Part shown: piece by piece, positions 6,543 through 12,319 of the stretch
Position numbering within the stretch: the stretch's first letter is position 1
How the letters are laid out: every line of letters begins with the position of its first letter
Assembly (NCBI GenBank): GCA_964357925.1
Contig: CAYHMW010000024.1
Location: 1 to 12,914 of the forward strand
DNA length: 12,914 nt
Reading direction: 5' to 3'
From: CAYHMW01 sp964357925
GTDB lineage: Bacteria; Patescibacteriota; Microgenomatia; UBA8517
The notes under the pieces: model-generated
Seen by the model: the letters and a program-made list of their open reading frames with translations, nothing else
Database searches by the model: none
What the model was told of the DNA's origin: nothing
Position numbers and translations under genes: made by a program

Positions 6543-7817
6543 GTCAGAAACATTGCTCCCAGTATCGCCGGTCACAACAAGTCCACCAACCTTTTCAAAA
6601 AAACTTCGAGAATCATTGTTTTCTAAGTAATCACTAATTTCCAATCCCAACTCTTGAGCCTTCTGCTTGATAGCATAATCAACCAATGCCCCCGCGTCCT
6701 CACCATTATCGTGCCCATCAGAATTCACAGAAGTGAGAACCATTCCATCTTCAATCATCTGAAGTCCGCTCAAACACAACTCGCTATTGCGTCCTCCCTT
6801 ACCCTGTCCATGAATTGTCACCGTCGTCTCACCCCCTAACAAAACAACAGATTTCAAATCAGTGTGCTTCAGTTCCTCAACCACTTTTTGCCCAATCTCC
6901 CTCGCCTCGCTGATCATATCAGACCTTTTCTTAATAACTTTATAACCCAAAGCAACCGACTTTGCCTCCATCACTTCAAGTGCCATTTCGTTCGTCACAA
7001 ACAAAATATTATTTACGTTTTTAAAATATTTGACATCCTTTGGTGTCTCAATTAATCCACAATGCGCGAGATCACACGCCTGTAGTATTCCATACTTGGC
7101 AAGAATCTTGTCAGCATCTTCAACGGTTGTTGTATCCAATACAGTCGGCCCGGAAGCAACAAACTCAATATTATTGCCAACTACATCCGAAAAAATAAGC
7201 GATATTACCTGAGCAGGATAAGCATGTTTTGCTAAATAACCACCGCGTGCCAAAGACATATGTTTCCTGATTGTATTGATCTCCAAAATATCGGCACCAG
7301 CTTTGAAGAGAGCCTTCAGTATAAGCTCTTCATCTAAACAGCTGTAACCTTCCTCTGGCAAACATAAGAGGGTAGAGGCACCGCCAGAAATAGCAAACAA
7401 CACTAAATCTTCATCATTTAGTCCCACAAGCAATTTCACAATTTCTTTAGTGGCATTAATGTTTATTTCCGTTGGTACAGGGTGTGTTCCGCCAAAACAT
7501 TTTATATTTCTACCCAAATCACACTTTTCAGGCAAAGAGACATCAAGCACAACACCACCAACTATTCGTTCACCAAATTTAGTAGATAAAGCGTGAGAAG
7601 CTTCATATGCACATTTTCCAACTGCGACTAAATAAATACTTTTAGTCCCGTCTACAGAGCAGATTTTCTCGCCAACACAAAGTTTATTTTCTTCAAGTTT
7701 GACTTCATTATGAATCACAGTGGAAGTATCAATAGCTTGAAGTCCCGCCTCAATTATCTGAAGTGCGTCACGCCTTAAATCATTGGTAGCTAACTCATTA
7801 AAATTTTTAACCTTCAC
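6513..7817 (-). CDS. Glycerate 2-kinase, MOFRL family
   Basis: 434 residues, the family's usual length. It should phosphorylate D-glycerate with ATP to 2-phosphoglycerate, feeding lower glycolysis, in the cytoplasm. Motifs seen: VAVGKCAYEAS near 64-74; ISGGAST (143-149); LIFSDVVGNNIEFVASGPT (207-225); GGETTVTIHGQGKGGRNSE (328-346); the MOFRL region SDGHDNGEDAGA (366-377) and TGDTGSNVSDL (416-426). The GTG start overlaps the pyrG stop as GTGA, so translation is probably coupled to CTP synthase. The pairing of a glycerate kinase with pyrG is not an obvious pathway link; in CPR bacteria lacking complete central metabolism it may serve scavenged glycerate (inference). Confidence 0.92.
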   Translation of the reverse strand: MKVKNFNELATNDLRRDALQIIEAGLQAIDTSTVIHNEVKLEENKLCVGEKICSVDGTKSIYLVAVGKCAYEASHALSTKFGERIVGGVVLDVSLPEKCDLGRNIKCFGGTHPVPTEININATKEIVKLLVGLNDEDLVLFAISGGASTLLCLPEEGYSCLDEELILKALFKAGADILEINTIRKHMSLARGGYLAKHAYPAQVISLIFSDVVGNNIEFVASGPTVLDTTTVEDADKILAKYGILQACDLAHCGLIETPKDVKYFKNVNNILFVTNEMALEVMEAKSVALGYKVIKKRSDMISEAREIGQKVVEELKHTDLKSVVLLGGETTVTIHGQGKGGRNSELCLSGLQMIEDGMVLTSVNSDGHDNGEDAGALVDYAIKQKAQELGLEISDYLENNDSRSFFEKVGGLVVTGDTGSNVSDLVVGLRVGR

Positions 7818-9508
7818 CCCTTCATTCTACACGCCTCCACAAATCCTAAAAACACGGGGTGGGGAGTCAAGGGGCGAGAAATATATTCAGGATGAAACTG
7901 AGTTCCTACCAAAAATGGGTGGCCAGATAGTTCAATCGCTTCAACTAGTTTTCCATCCGGCGACGTTCCCGAAATCATCATTCCACGCTTCTCAAATTTT
8001 TCTTTATATTTATTATTAAATTCGTATCGATGTCTATGCCTCTCCCAAACAATTAAATCCTTTTTTGAACTTAATTCTGAACTTCGTCTTGGTTGGTACC
8101 AAGGTTCACTTTTATCACCTCCATACTTGCCGTACAAATCCTTCAACTTTGATCCCATTACAAGTTTACAAGGCCACGCTCCTAGTCTGATCGTTCCACC
8201 ATACTGTCTCTTAGATAGATACTTCGCCTGATCTGGCATTACATGCACAACAGGATAAGGTGTTAATTCATTCGCCTCTGTTGTATTGGCCTCAGTAAAA
8301 CCCAAAACATTTCTGGCAAACTCAATCACAGCCATCTGCATCCCAAAACAAAGACCAAGGTAGGGAATTTTGTTTTCCCTTGCATACTGTACCGCCTTAA
8401 TTTTTCCTTCAGTGCCACGGCTACCCCAACCTTGAGGCACAACAATACCATCATACCCCTCAAGAACGCTCATACCCTTCAATTCGACTTCCTCTGCATC
8501 AATCCAGTGCAAGACAGGAGTAACCTGCAATTTCCAACAAGCATGCCTAATTGCTTCAACAACTGAAACATAAGAGTCCACTAGACTATATTCTCCAGTA
8601 ACAAAATACTTTCCAACCATCGCAATCTTAAGTTTGGTAGGCCATTTTTTCGTTGCACTTTTTGTCATCGCCTTCCATTTATGAATCGTCTTATGACTCT
8701 TCGTAGGCAAGTTCAAAAGTTTCAAACAAGTCGACGCCAAATGATGATTTTGTTTATGAAAAAGTAGAGGAACCTCATATATGGTACTAAGATCAGGAGC
8801 CGAAAAAATATGGCTTGGCTGCATATTGCAAAAGAGTGCCAGCCGCTCAAGCCTCTTTTGGTCGATCCTGTTTTGGCTTCTCGCAACCATAATATCGGGT
8901 TGAATTCCCATGCCGTTTAGTATGCGCACGCTGGTTTGCGCCGGCTTACTCTTAAGTTCTCCAATGTTTGAAAGAAAAGGAAGATATGTAACATGAAGTT
9001 GAATTACATCTCTGGGATGCTTTAACCGGAGGATCCTCGAAGCTTCAAAGAAAATTCCATTTTGATATTCGCCAACTGTTCCACCAAGCTCAACCACAAC
9101 AATATCAGCTTTATTAGTAGTCCCAGCCAATGTAATCCTCCTGATAATCTCATCAGTCACATGAGGGATGGCTTCCACATCTTCCCCATGATATTCAAAT
9201 GCACGCTCGCGTCGTAAAACCTCATTGTATATCTGCCCAGTTGTTATGTAGTTTTCCCGAGGAAGATTAGTGTGTAAAAACCGCTCATAATGCCCAAGGT
9301 CCTCGTCTGTTTCAATCCCATCGTGAGTTACGAAAACTTCACCATGCTCCTGCGGGCGAATTGTCCCAGCATCAATATTGAGGTACATATCAACTTTAAC
9401 TGGGGTTACTCTAAATCCACGAGACTGCAAAAGAAGGGCCAAAGAAGCAGTGGTAACTCCCTTACCAAGCCCACTCACAACTCCGCCTGATACAAATATA
9501 AACTTCAA
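7814..9508 (-). CDS. pyrG: CTP synthase (glutamine-hydrolysing)
   Basis: 564 residues from the chosen TTG start. It makes CTP from UTP, ATP and glutamine. The N-terminal amidoligase domain begins MKFIFVSGGVVSGLGKG with the P-loop at 8-17, followed by a KVDMYLNIDAGT block, HGEVFVTHDGIETDEDLGHYE and the UTP-site-like ELKSKPAQ. The C-terminal class I glutaminase has the nucleophile C387 (GLCFGMQ) and H539/E541 (FHPEY). Its oxyanion loop reads VPQGWGSRG where VPGGFG-x-RG is usual. An in-frame TTG at 9523 exists, but TTG 9508 gives the canonical N-terminus and lies 6 nt after TATGAT (9520-9515), which fits the promoter geometry of the neighbours. The 3' end overlaps glycerate kinase (GTGA). Complete and probably functional. 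Confidence 0.95.
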   Translation of the reverse strand: MKFIFVSGGVVSGLGKGVTTASLALLLQSRGFRVTPVKVDMYLNIDAGTIRPQEHGEVFVTHDGIETDEDLGHYERFLHTNLPRENYITTGQIYNEVLRRERAFEYHGEDVEAIPHVTDEIIRRITLAGTTNKADIVVVELGGTVGEYQNGIFFEASRILRLKHPRDVIQLHVTYLPFLSNIGELKSKPAQTSVRILNGMGIQPDIMVARSQNRIDQKRLERLALFCNMQPSHIFSAPDLSTIYEVPLLFHKQNHHLASTCLKLLNLPTKSHKTIHKWKAMTKSATKKWPTKLKIAMVGKYFVTGEYSLVDSYVSVVEAIRHACWKLQVTPVLHWIDAEEVELKGMSVLEGYDGIVVPQGWGSRGTEGKIKAVQYARENKIPYLGLCFGMQMAVIEFARNVLGFTEANTTEANELTPYPVVHVMPDQAKYLSKRQYGGTIRLGAWPCKLVMGSKLKDLYGKYGGDKSEPWYQPRRSSELSSKKDLIVWERHRHRYEFNNKYKEKFEKRGMMISGTSPDGKLVEAIELSGHPFLVGTQFHPEYISRPLTPHPVFLGFVEACRMKG

Positions 9509-9514
9509 GAAACT

Positions 9515-9520
9515 ATCATA
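9515..9520 (-). promoter_or_regulatory. TATGAT -10 box deciding the pyrG start
   Basis: Minus-strand TATGAT ends 6 nt before TTG at 9508. The alternative TTG start at 9523 would lie upstream of this box. Confidence 0.55.
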
Positions 9521-9563
9521 CAAAATATCACAAACTAAAAAGAGTCACTACTAGTAGAATTTG

Positions 9564-9637
9564 TGCCCCCGGGAGGATTCGAACCCCCACAAACCTAGTT
9601 CCGAAGACTAGTGCTCTATCCGTTGAGCTACGGAGGC
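9564..9637 (-). tRNA. trnR: tRNA-Arg(UCG)
   Basis: 74 nt on the minus strand. Acceptor GCCTCCG pairs with CGGGGGC (one T-G wobble); D stem GCTC/GAGC; anticodon stem CTAGT/ACTAG with loop CTTCGGA (anticodon TCG); T arm GGGGG-TTCGAAT-CCTCC (one wobble). The discriminator is A. CCA is not encoded. Its first 30 nt are also read as the 3' end of the upstream HNH gene. No clean -10 box is seen; the AT-rich stretch just before it lies inside that gene. Confidence 0.95.
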
Positions 9638-10078
9638 AATTAATAATTTCCAATTCCCACTTTCATGTGCTGTTTTTCTTCGATGACAATTAGCACACCT
9701 TACATCACATTTATAAACCTCATCTTTTAATTTTTCTACAGATCCTGTTACCCTCAACATTCTACTCACATCACCAGATTTATTATCACGACTTCTGTGA
9801 TCGAACTCCAAAACTAAGATATCTGTCTCACCGCAATCAACACACGCATGCTCCAAAAGATAATTTTTCAAAAAAGTGTACCCAGTCTGCTTTATAAAGT
9901 CGTTGCGTCTTTTTGCTTTAATCAAATAATACTGCTTGTTCCGATAATAATGCGACTTTATAGATCTCCTTGAACACTCCTTGCAATGACTGGAGTACTG
10001 AACATCTTTTAATTTCCAACTAAATTCGATTAGTGACAGTTCTTGTTTGCACTTAGTACACAACTTTGATTCAGTCAC
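9608..10078 (-). CDS. Zinc-ribbon HNH endonuclease-like protein, 3' end inside tRNA-Arg
   Basis: 156 residues from a proposed GTG start. An N-terminal zinc ribbon has C7-x2-C10 and C32-x2-C35, followed by a basic helical linker, then an HNH fold with C79-x2-C82 and DHR (93-95, catalytic H94) and C128-x2-C131-H132 (CANCHRRKTAH). Such proteins cut or nick DNA, often in phage or selfish-element contexts. The last residues, IASVAQRIEH, are translation of the tRNA-Arg 5' half, with the stop TAG in the anticodon stem. The frame stays open upstream to the sequence gap, but conserved features begin only at residue 5, and a TAGTAT box lies 8 nt before the GTG, so this start is preferred with moderate certainty. 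Residues before 10078 and across the gap are probably not part of the protein. Confidence 0.7.
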   Translation of the reverse strand: MTESKLCTKCKQELSLIEFSWKLKDVQYSSHCKECSRRSIKSHYYRNKQYYLIKAKRRNDFIKQTGYTFLKNYLLEHACVDCGETDILVLEFDHRSRDNKSGDVSRMLRVTGSVEKLKDEVYKCDVRCANCHRRKTAHESGNWKLLIASVAQRIEH

Positions 10079-10086
10079 CCAATTCC

Positions 10087-10092
10087 ATACTA
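10087..10092 (-). promoter_or_regulatory. Possible -10 box for the HNH gene
   Basis: Minus-strand TAGTAT ends 8 nt before the GTG at 10078. A 7-bp inverted repeat (CTTCGGA/TCCGAAG, 10102-10128) lies just upstream and could be an operator. Confidence 0.3.
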
Positions 10093-10145
10093 GCCGATTT
10101 TCTTCGGAAACACAAATCAACTCCGAAGACTTAATCACTACGGGT

Positions 10146-10245
10146 NNNNNNNNNNNNNNNNNNNNNNNNNNNNNNNNNNNNNNNNNNNNNNNNNNNNNNN
10201 NNNNNNNNNNNNNNNNNNNNNNNNNNNNNNNNNNNNNNNNNNNNN
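10146..10245. other. Scaffold gap of 100 N
   Basis: Exactly 100 undetermined bases, a conventional placeholder size, so the true distance is unknown. The start of the DRG gene and any promoter between it and the divergent HNH gene lie here. Confidence 0.98.
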
Positions 10246-11310
10246 ATCGAAAAAGAAATAAGAGAAACTCCTTATCACAAGGGGACAGAGCATCATATAG
10301 GTAAGCTCCGAGCGAGGCTATCAAGGCTCAAGGCCAAAGAAATCGACTCACAAACAAGAAAAGGTGGTGGCGGGGGAGGCTATGCTGTCAAAAAACAAGG
10401 AGACGCAACAATTGTCCTAGTCGGTCCTCCATCGGTAGGGAAGTCCACCCTTCTTAATGCCTTGACAAATGCACAGAGTAAAATCGCCCCTTACGCCTTC
10501 ACCACAGTTACTGTTATCCCAGGAATGATGAAATACAATCACGCAAATATTCAGATTCTCGATGTCCCAGGGCTTATCGAGGGGGCTGAAGAGGGCAAGG
10601 GGAGAGGGAGAGAGGTCCTCTCAGTCGCTCGTGGCGCAGACTTATTAATCCTAATAACAGATGTGGATAGATTAGACGCACCAGGCCGCATTCGTGCAGC
10701 TCTGGAGCGAAACGGCATCAGAATCAATAAAAACCCGCCAAATGTAAACATTGAAAAAAAATTTCGGGGAGGCCTGGCTGTGCGAAGCAATATTGCACAG
10801 GATCTTGATCGTGAAACAATAATTGAAGTCGCAAATGAATTTGGGCTAAAAAACGCAGAGATCACAATTCGCGAAAAGCTAACCATGGAAACGCTGATCG
10901 ATGCCTTCTCCAAGAACCGCGTCTATATTCCATCCCTAACAGTAATCAACAAAGTAGATGTCGTGTTCCCCCAAGGCGTCCACACCGTCATCCCGGACCA
11001 CGATCCGGGATCTATACAAATTAGCACAGAGCATGAACTTGGCCTTAAAGAACTTCGTCAAGCAATCTTCGACAAATTAAATTTATCGTTAATCTACCTT
11101 GTGCACAGAAACGAAGAACCAAACACAAACCACCCTATGGTAATAAAGGGCAAGCCAAAACTAGGCGAAATCGCTAAATTAATAGGGACAGACTTCGCAA
11201 GCGATAAAAAGAATGCAAAAATCTGGGGCCAAGGAGCCAAATATCCAGGCCAAACCGTCTCACTGAATCACATCGCCACCGAAAACCTCCAGATCCTATT
11301 CACCTCCTGA
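10246..11310 (+). CDS. DRG/Rbg-family GTPase with TGS domain, 5' end in the gap
   Basis: 354 residues visible; full-length DRG proteins are about 365-370, so about 10-15 are lost in the gap. The visible part begins IEKEIRETPYHKGTEHHIGK, the classic DRG helical N-terminus, then a glycine run and FAVKK-like segment (GYAVKKQGDATIVLVG). G motifs: G1 GPPSVGKST (60-68), G2 FTTVT, G3 DVPG within LDVPGLIEGAEEGKGRGRE, G4 NKVD, G5 region ISTEHELGL. The C-terminal TGS domain ends KIWGQGAKYPGQTVSLNHIA. DRG proteins are typical of archaea and eukaryotes, bind ribosomes and assist translation; bacterial Obg lacks this N-terminus. The G4-G5 linker is encoded by a REP-like palindrome (10990-11011). The 3' end overlaps a convergent small gene by 15 nt. 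An internal TTG at 10462 is not a real start, as it would cut the P-loop. Confidence 0.92.
   Translation: MEKEIRETPYHKGTEHHIGKLRARLSRLKAKEIDSQTRKGGGGGGYAVKKQGDATIVLVGPPSVGKSTLLNALTNAQSKIAPYAFTTVTVIPGMMKYNHANIQILDVPGLIEGAEEGKGRGREVLSVARGADLLILITDVDRLDAPGRIRAALERNGIRINKNPPNVNIEKKFRGGLAVRSNIAQDLDRETIIEVANEFGLKNAEITIREKLTMETLIDAFSKNRVYIPSLTVINKVDVVFPQGVHTVIPDHDPGSIQISTEHELGLKELRQAIFDKLNLSLIYLVHRNEEPNTNHPMVIKGKPKLGEIAKLIGTDFASDKKNAKIWGQGAKYPGQTVSLNHIATENLQILFTS
10990..11011. repeat. REP-like palindrome in frame inside the DRG gene
   Basis: ATCCCGGA (10990-10997) pairs perfectly with TCCGGGAT (11004-11011) around a 6-nt loop, preceded by GTC. The form resembles the GTCATCCCGGA...TCCGGGATC palindromes spread through many bacterial genomes, including the coding insertions known from Rickettsia. 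It is read as VIPDHDPGS between G4 and G5. Confidence 0.6.
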
Positions 11311-11613
11311 TCGGTTAACCGGCTGGCCAGTCCTCCAAAACTGATTCGCTCTTTTATTTGTATCTTCAAACTTACCCCCACTCGTACCACCAGCCCCTTG
11401 AGGCTGCTCAGGATGCACACTTTCACCTCTAAGCTGCCTACCAGCCACATCGACAACTTTGCTCCTCAACTGAGTTCCTTCTCTTGAAAGTCTACTTTGT
11501 GCAGCCTCTATTCCTTTTGTATATTTTCCAGCTGCCGACTCCTCTTCCCACGCTAACTTCTTACGAGTCTCTTGCTGGGGCTGCGGCTTTTCACCACCTC
11601 CAAACCATCCCAT
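11296..11613 (-). CDS. Small Gly/Gln-rich protein of unknown function
   Basis: 105 residues, no membrane span, starting MGWFGGGEKPQPQQETRKKL. Low-complexity Gly/Gln/Pro-rich ends flank a charged, probably helical middle (about 20-60). No family is recognised. Unlike its neighbours it has a real leader: extended -10 TGG-TAAAAT at 11657-11649 with a TTGAGA-like -35 about 16 nt upstream, about 28 nt of 5' leader, and the Shine-Dalgarno-like AAAGGGGGTG (11630-11621) 7 nt before the ATG. Its last 15 nt overlap the end of the DRG gene. The good translation signals support it as real. Confidence 0.65.
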   Translation of the reverse strand: MGWFGGGEKPQPQQETRKKLAWEEESAAGKYTKGIEAAQSRLSREGTQLRSKVVDVAGRQLRGESVHPEQPQGAGGTSGGKFEDTNKRANQFWRTGQPVNRSGGE

Positions 11614-11620
11614 TACTCAA

Positions 11621-11657
11621 CACCCCCTTTCCCATCATTCATAAACATATTTTACCA
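11621..11657 (-). promoter_or_regulatory. Promoter and ribosome binding site for the 105-residue gene
   Basis: Minus-strand TGG-TAAAAT (11657-11649) followed by a leader with AAAGGGGGTG (11630-11621). This is the only clear Shine-Dalgarno leader in the window. Confidence 0.55.
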
Positions 11658-11704
11658 TAATATTGCCACCTCTCAACCTCATCAACCCCCAAACTTAATC
11701 AAAT

Positions 11705-11713
11705 TGATATAAT
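11705..11713 (+). promoter_or_regulatory. Extended -10 box before the broken tRNA-Leu(CAG) copy
   Basis: TGA-TATAAT lies 8 nt before GCCCTCG at 11722, the geometry seen at intact tRNA genes here. It is probably the original tRNA-Leu(CAG) promoter and may still drive the intact gene through the palindrome. Confidence 0.6.
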
Positions 11714-11721
11714 AGGCATAC

Positions 11722-11783
11722 GCCCTCGCCTGCCCGCTAAGCCTGAGCGACTAGCTCTGGCAGGCGGGTGATGGAACTGGCAG
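11722..11783 (+). pseudogene. tRNA-Leu(CAG) 5' fragment split by a 40-bp palindrome
   Basis: GCCCTCG (11722-11728) and TGATGGAACTGGCAG (11769-11783) are identical to the first 22 nt of the intact tRNA-Leu(CAG) at 11799, but 40 bp are inserted exactly between acceptor stem and D arm. Nothing of the tRNA after its D arm is present. Confidence 0.75.
11727..11768. repeat. GC-rich palindromic element in the tRNA-Leu fragment
   Basis: CGCCTGCC (11727-11734) pairs with GGCAGGCG (11759-11766); inside, GCC-T-GAGC (11741-11748) pairs with GCTC-T-GGC (11754-11761) around GACTA. The ends CCTGCCCGC and GCAGGCGGG are shared with the element at 12023-12064. Confidence 0.7.
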
Positions 11784-11798
11784 CACTTTATACAACTC

Positions 11799-11882
11799 GC
11801 CCTCGTGATGGAACTGGCAGACATGCAGCGTTCAGAACGCTGTGTCATTACTGACGTAGAGGTTCGAATCCTCTCGAGGGCA
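11799..11882 (+). tRNA. trnL: tRNA-Leu(CAG)
   Basis: 84 nt, class II. Acceptor GCCCTCG pairs with CGAGGGC; anticodon stem GCAGCG/CGCTGT with loop TTCAGAA (anticodon CAG); a long variable arm; T arm AGAGG-TTCGAAT-CCTCT; discriminator A11882. CCA is not encoded. Its immediate upstream sequence has only a weak -10 candidate (TTTATA, 11787-11792). Confidence 0.95.
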
Positions 11883-11887
11883 CAATT

Positions 11888-11896
11888 TGATATAAT
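11888..11896 (+). promoter_or_regulatory. Extended -10 box for tRNA-Leu(GAG)
   Basis: TGA-TATAAT, 10 nt before the tRNA 5' end and identical to the box at 11705-11713. Confidence 0.65.
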
Positions 11897-11906
11897 CAAC
11901 GGTCAT

Positions 11907-11991
11907 GCCGAGGTGGTGAAATTGGTATACACGTACGCTTGAGGTGCGTATGGAGCAATCCGTGCAGGTTCAAGTCCTGTCCTCGGCACCA
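11907..11991 (+). tRNA. trnL: tRNA-Leu(GAG) with encoded CCA
   Basis: Class II tRNA. Acceptor GCCGAGG pairs with CCTCGGC; anticodon stem TACGC/GCGTA with loop TTGAGGT (anticodon GAG); a variable arm; T arm GCAGG-TTCAAGT-CCTGT; A11988 followed by CCA. It is the only tRNA in the window with CCA in the DNA. Confidence 0.95.
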
Positions 11992-12000
11992 GTGAGTCAT

Positions 12001-12080
12001 GGATGCTTAGCTCAGTTGGCTACCTGCCCGCCATCGGCTGTCGCCTCAGGCGACTGCAGGCGGGGAGCACACTTAATTAA
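12001..12080 (+). pseudogene. Truncated tRNA with a palindrome in its D loop
   Basis: GGATGCT-TA-GCTC-AGTTGGCTA reads as a tRNA acceptor strand and 5' D arm; the matching D stem GAGC appears at 12065-12068 after a 42-bp palindrome, followed by ACACTTAATTAA. Anticodon, T arm and 3' acceptor strand are missing; tRNA-Val begins at 12084. The identity cannot be told because no anticodon survives. Confidence 0.6.
12023..12064. repeat. GC-rich palindromic element in the tRNA D loop
   Basis: CCCGCC (12027-12032) pairs with GGCGGG (12059-12064), and inside GTCGCC pairs with GGCGAC around TCA. It starts CCTGCCCGC and ends GCAGGCGGG, as does the element at 11729-11768; the interior differs. Confidence 0.7.
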
Positions 12081-12083
12081 CAT

Positions 12084-12156
12084 GAACCCGTAGCTCAGTT
12101 GGTAGAGCGCACGGTTTACATCCGTAAGGTCACAGGTTCGAGCCCTGTCGGGTTCA
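12084..12156 (+). tRNA. trnV: tRNA-Val(UAC)
   Basis: 73 nt. Acceptor GAACCCG pairs with CGGGTTC; D stem GCTC/GAGC; anticodon stem CACGG/CCGTA (one mismatch) with loop TTTACAT (anticodon TAC); T arm ACAGG-TTCGAGC-CCTGT; discriminator A12156. CCA is not encoded. Confidence 0.93.
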
Positions 12157-12233
12157 CATAGTTACAAGGAAGTCTCAAGGGGCCCTAGCATCCACCGTTT
12201 TGGGATTCTCCTACCCAGGAAAGATCGCTCTAT

Positions 12234-12314
12234 GCGCTCGGCCGATGGCGCAAGTCAATGACCTCCTCTCCGGACAGACTTGCTTGAGAGCTCGCATTGT
12301 CCGGAGTTTCCTTT
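12234..12314 (+). ncRNA. Candidate structured RNA with an H-type pseudoknot
   Basis: GCAAGTC (12250-12256) pairs with GACTTGC (12277-12283), and CTCCGGACA (12268-12276) pairs with TGTCCGGAG (12298-12306). The strands interleave, giving an H-type pseudoknot of 7 and 9 bp stems that abut with no linker. Loop 1 (12257-12267) contains ACCTCCT, an anti-Shine-Dalgarno-like word. On the plus strand the second stem is followed by TTTCCTTTT, which could end a transcript read through from tRNA-Val. On the minus strand it lies just downstream of tnpA, so it may instead be the right end of the transposon. No known RNA family is recognised. Confidence 0.35.
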
Positions 12315-12319
12315 TGTGG

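Noticed and set aside
10079..10324. Extension of the HNH reading frame across the N gap to 10324
   Set aside because: The part right of the gap is antisense to the DRG gene, and the part left of the gap has no HNH-family features; the open frame there is an accident of the gap.
10462..10464. TTG at 10462 as start of the DRG GTPase
   Set aside because: It would remove the P-loop and the conserved DRG N-terminus, which are plainly encoded upstream as far as the gap.
11722..12080. CRISPR array or tandem repeats in the tRNA cluster
   Set aside because: The repeats are tRNA homology and two palindromes with different interiors; there is no regular repeat-spacer pattern.
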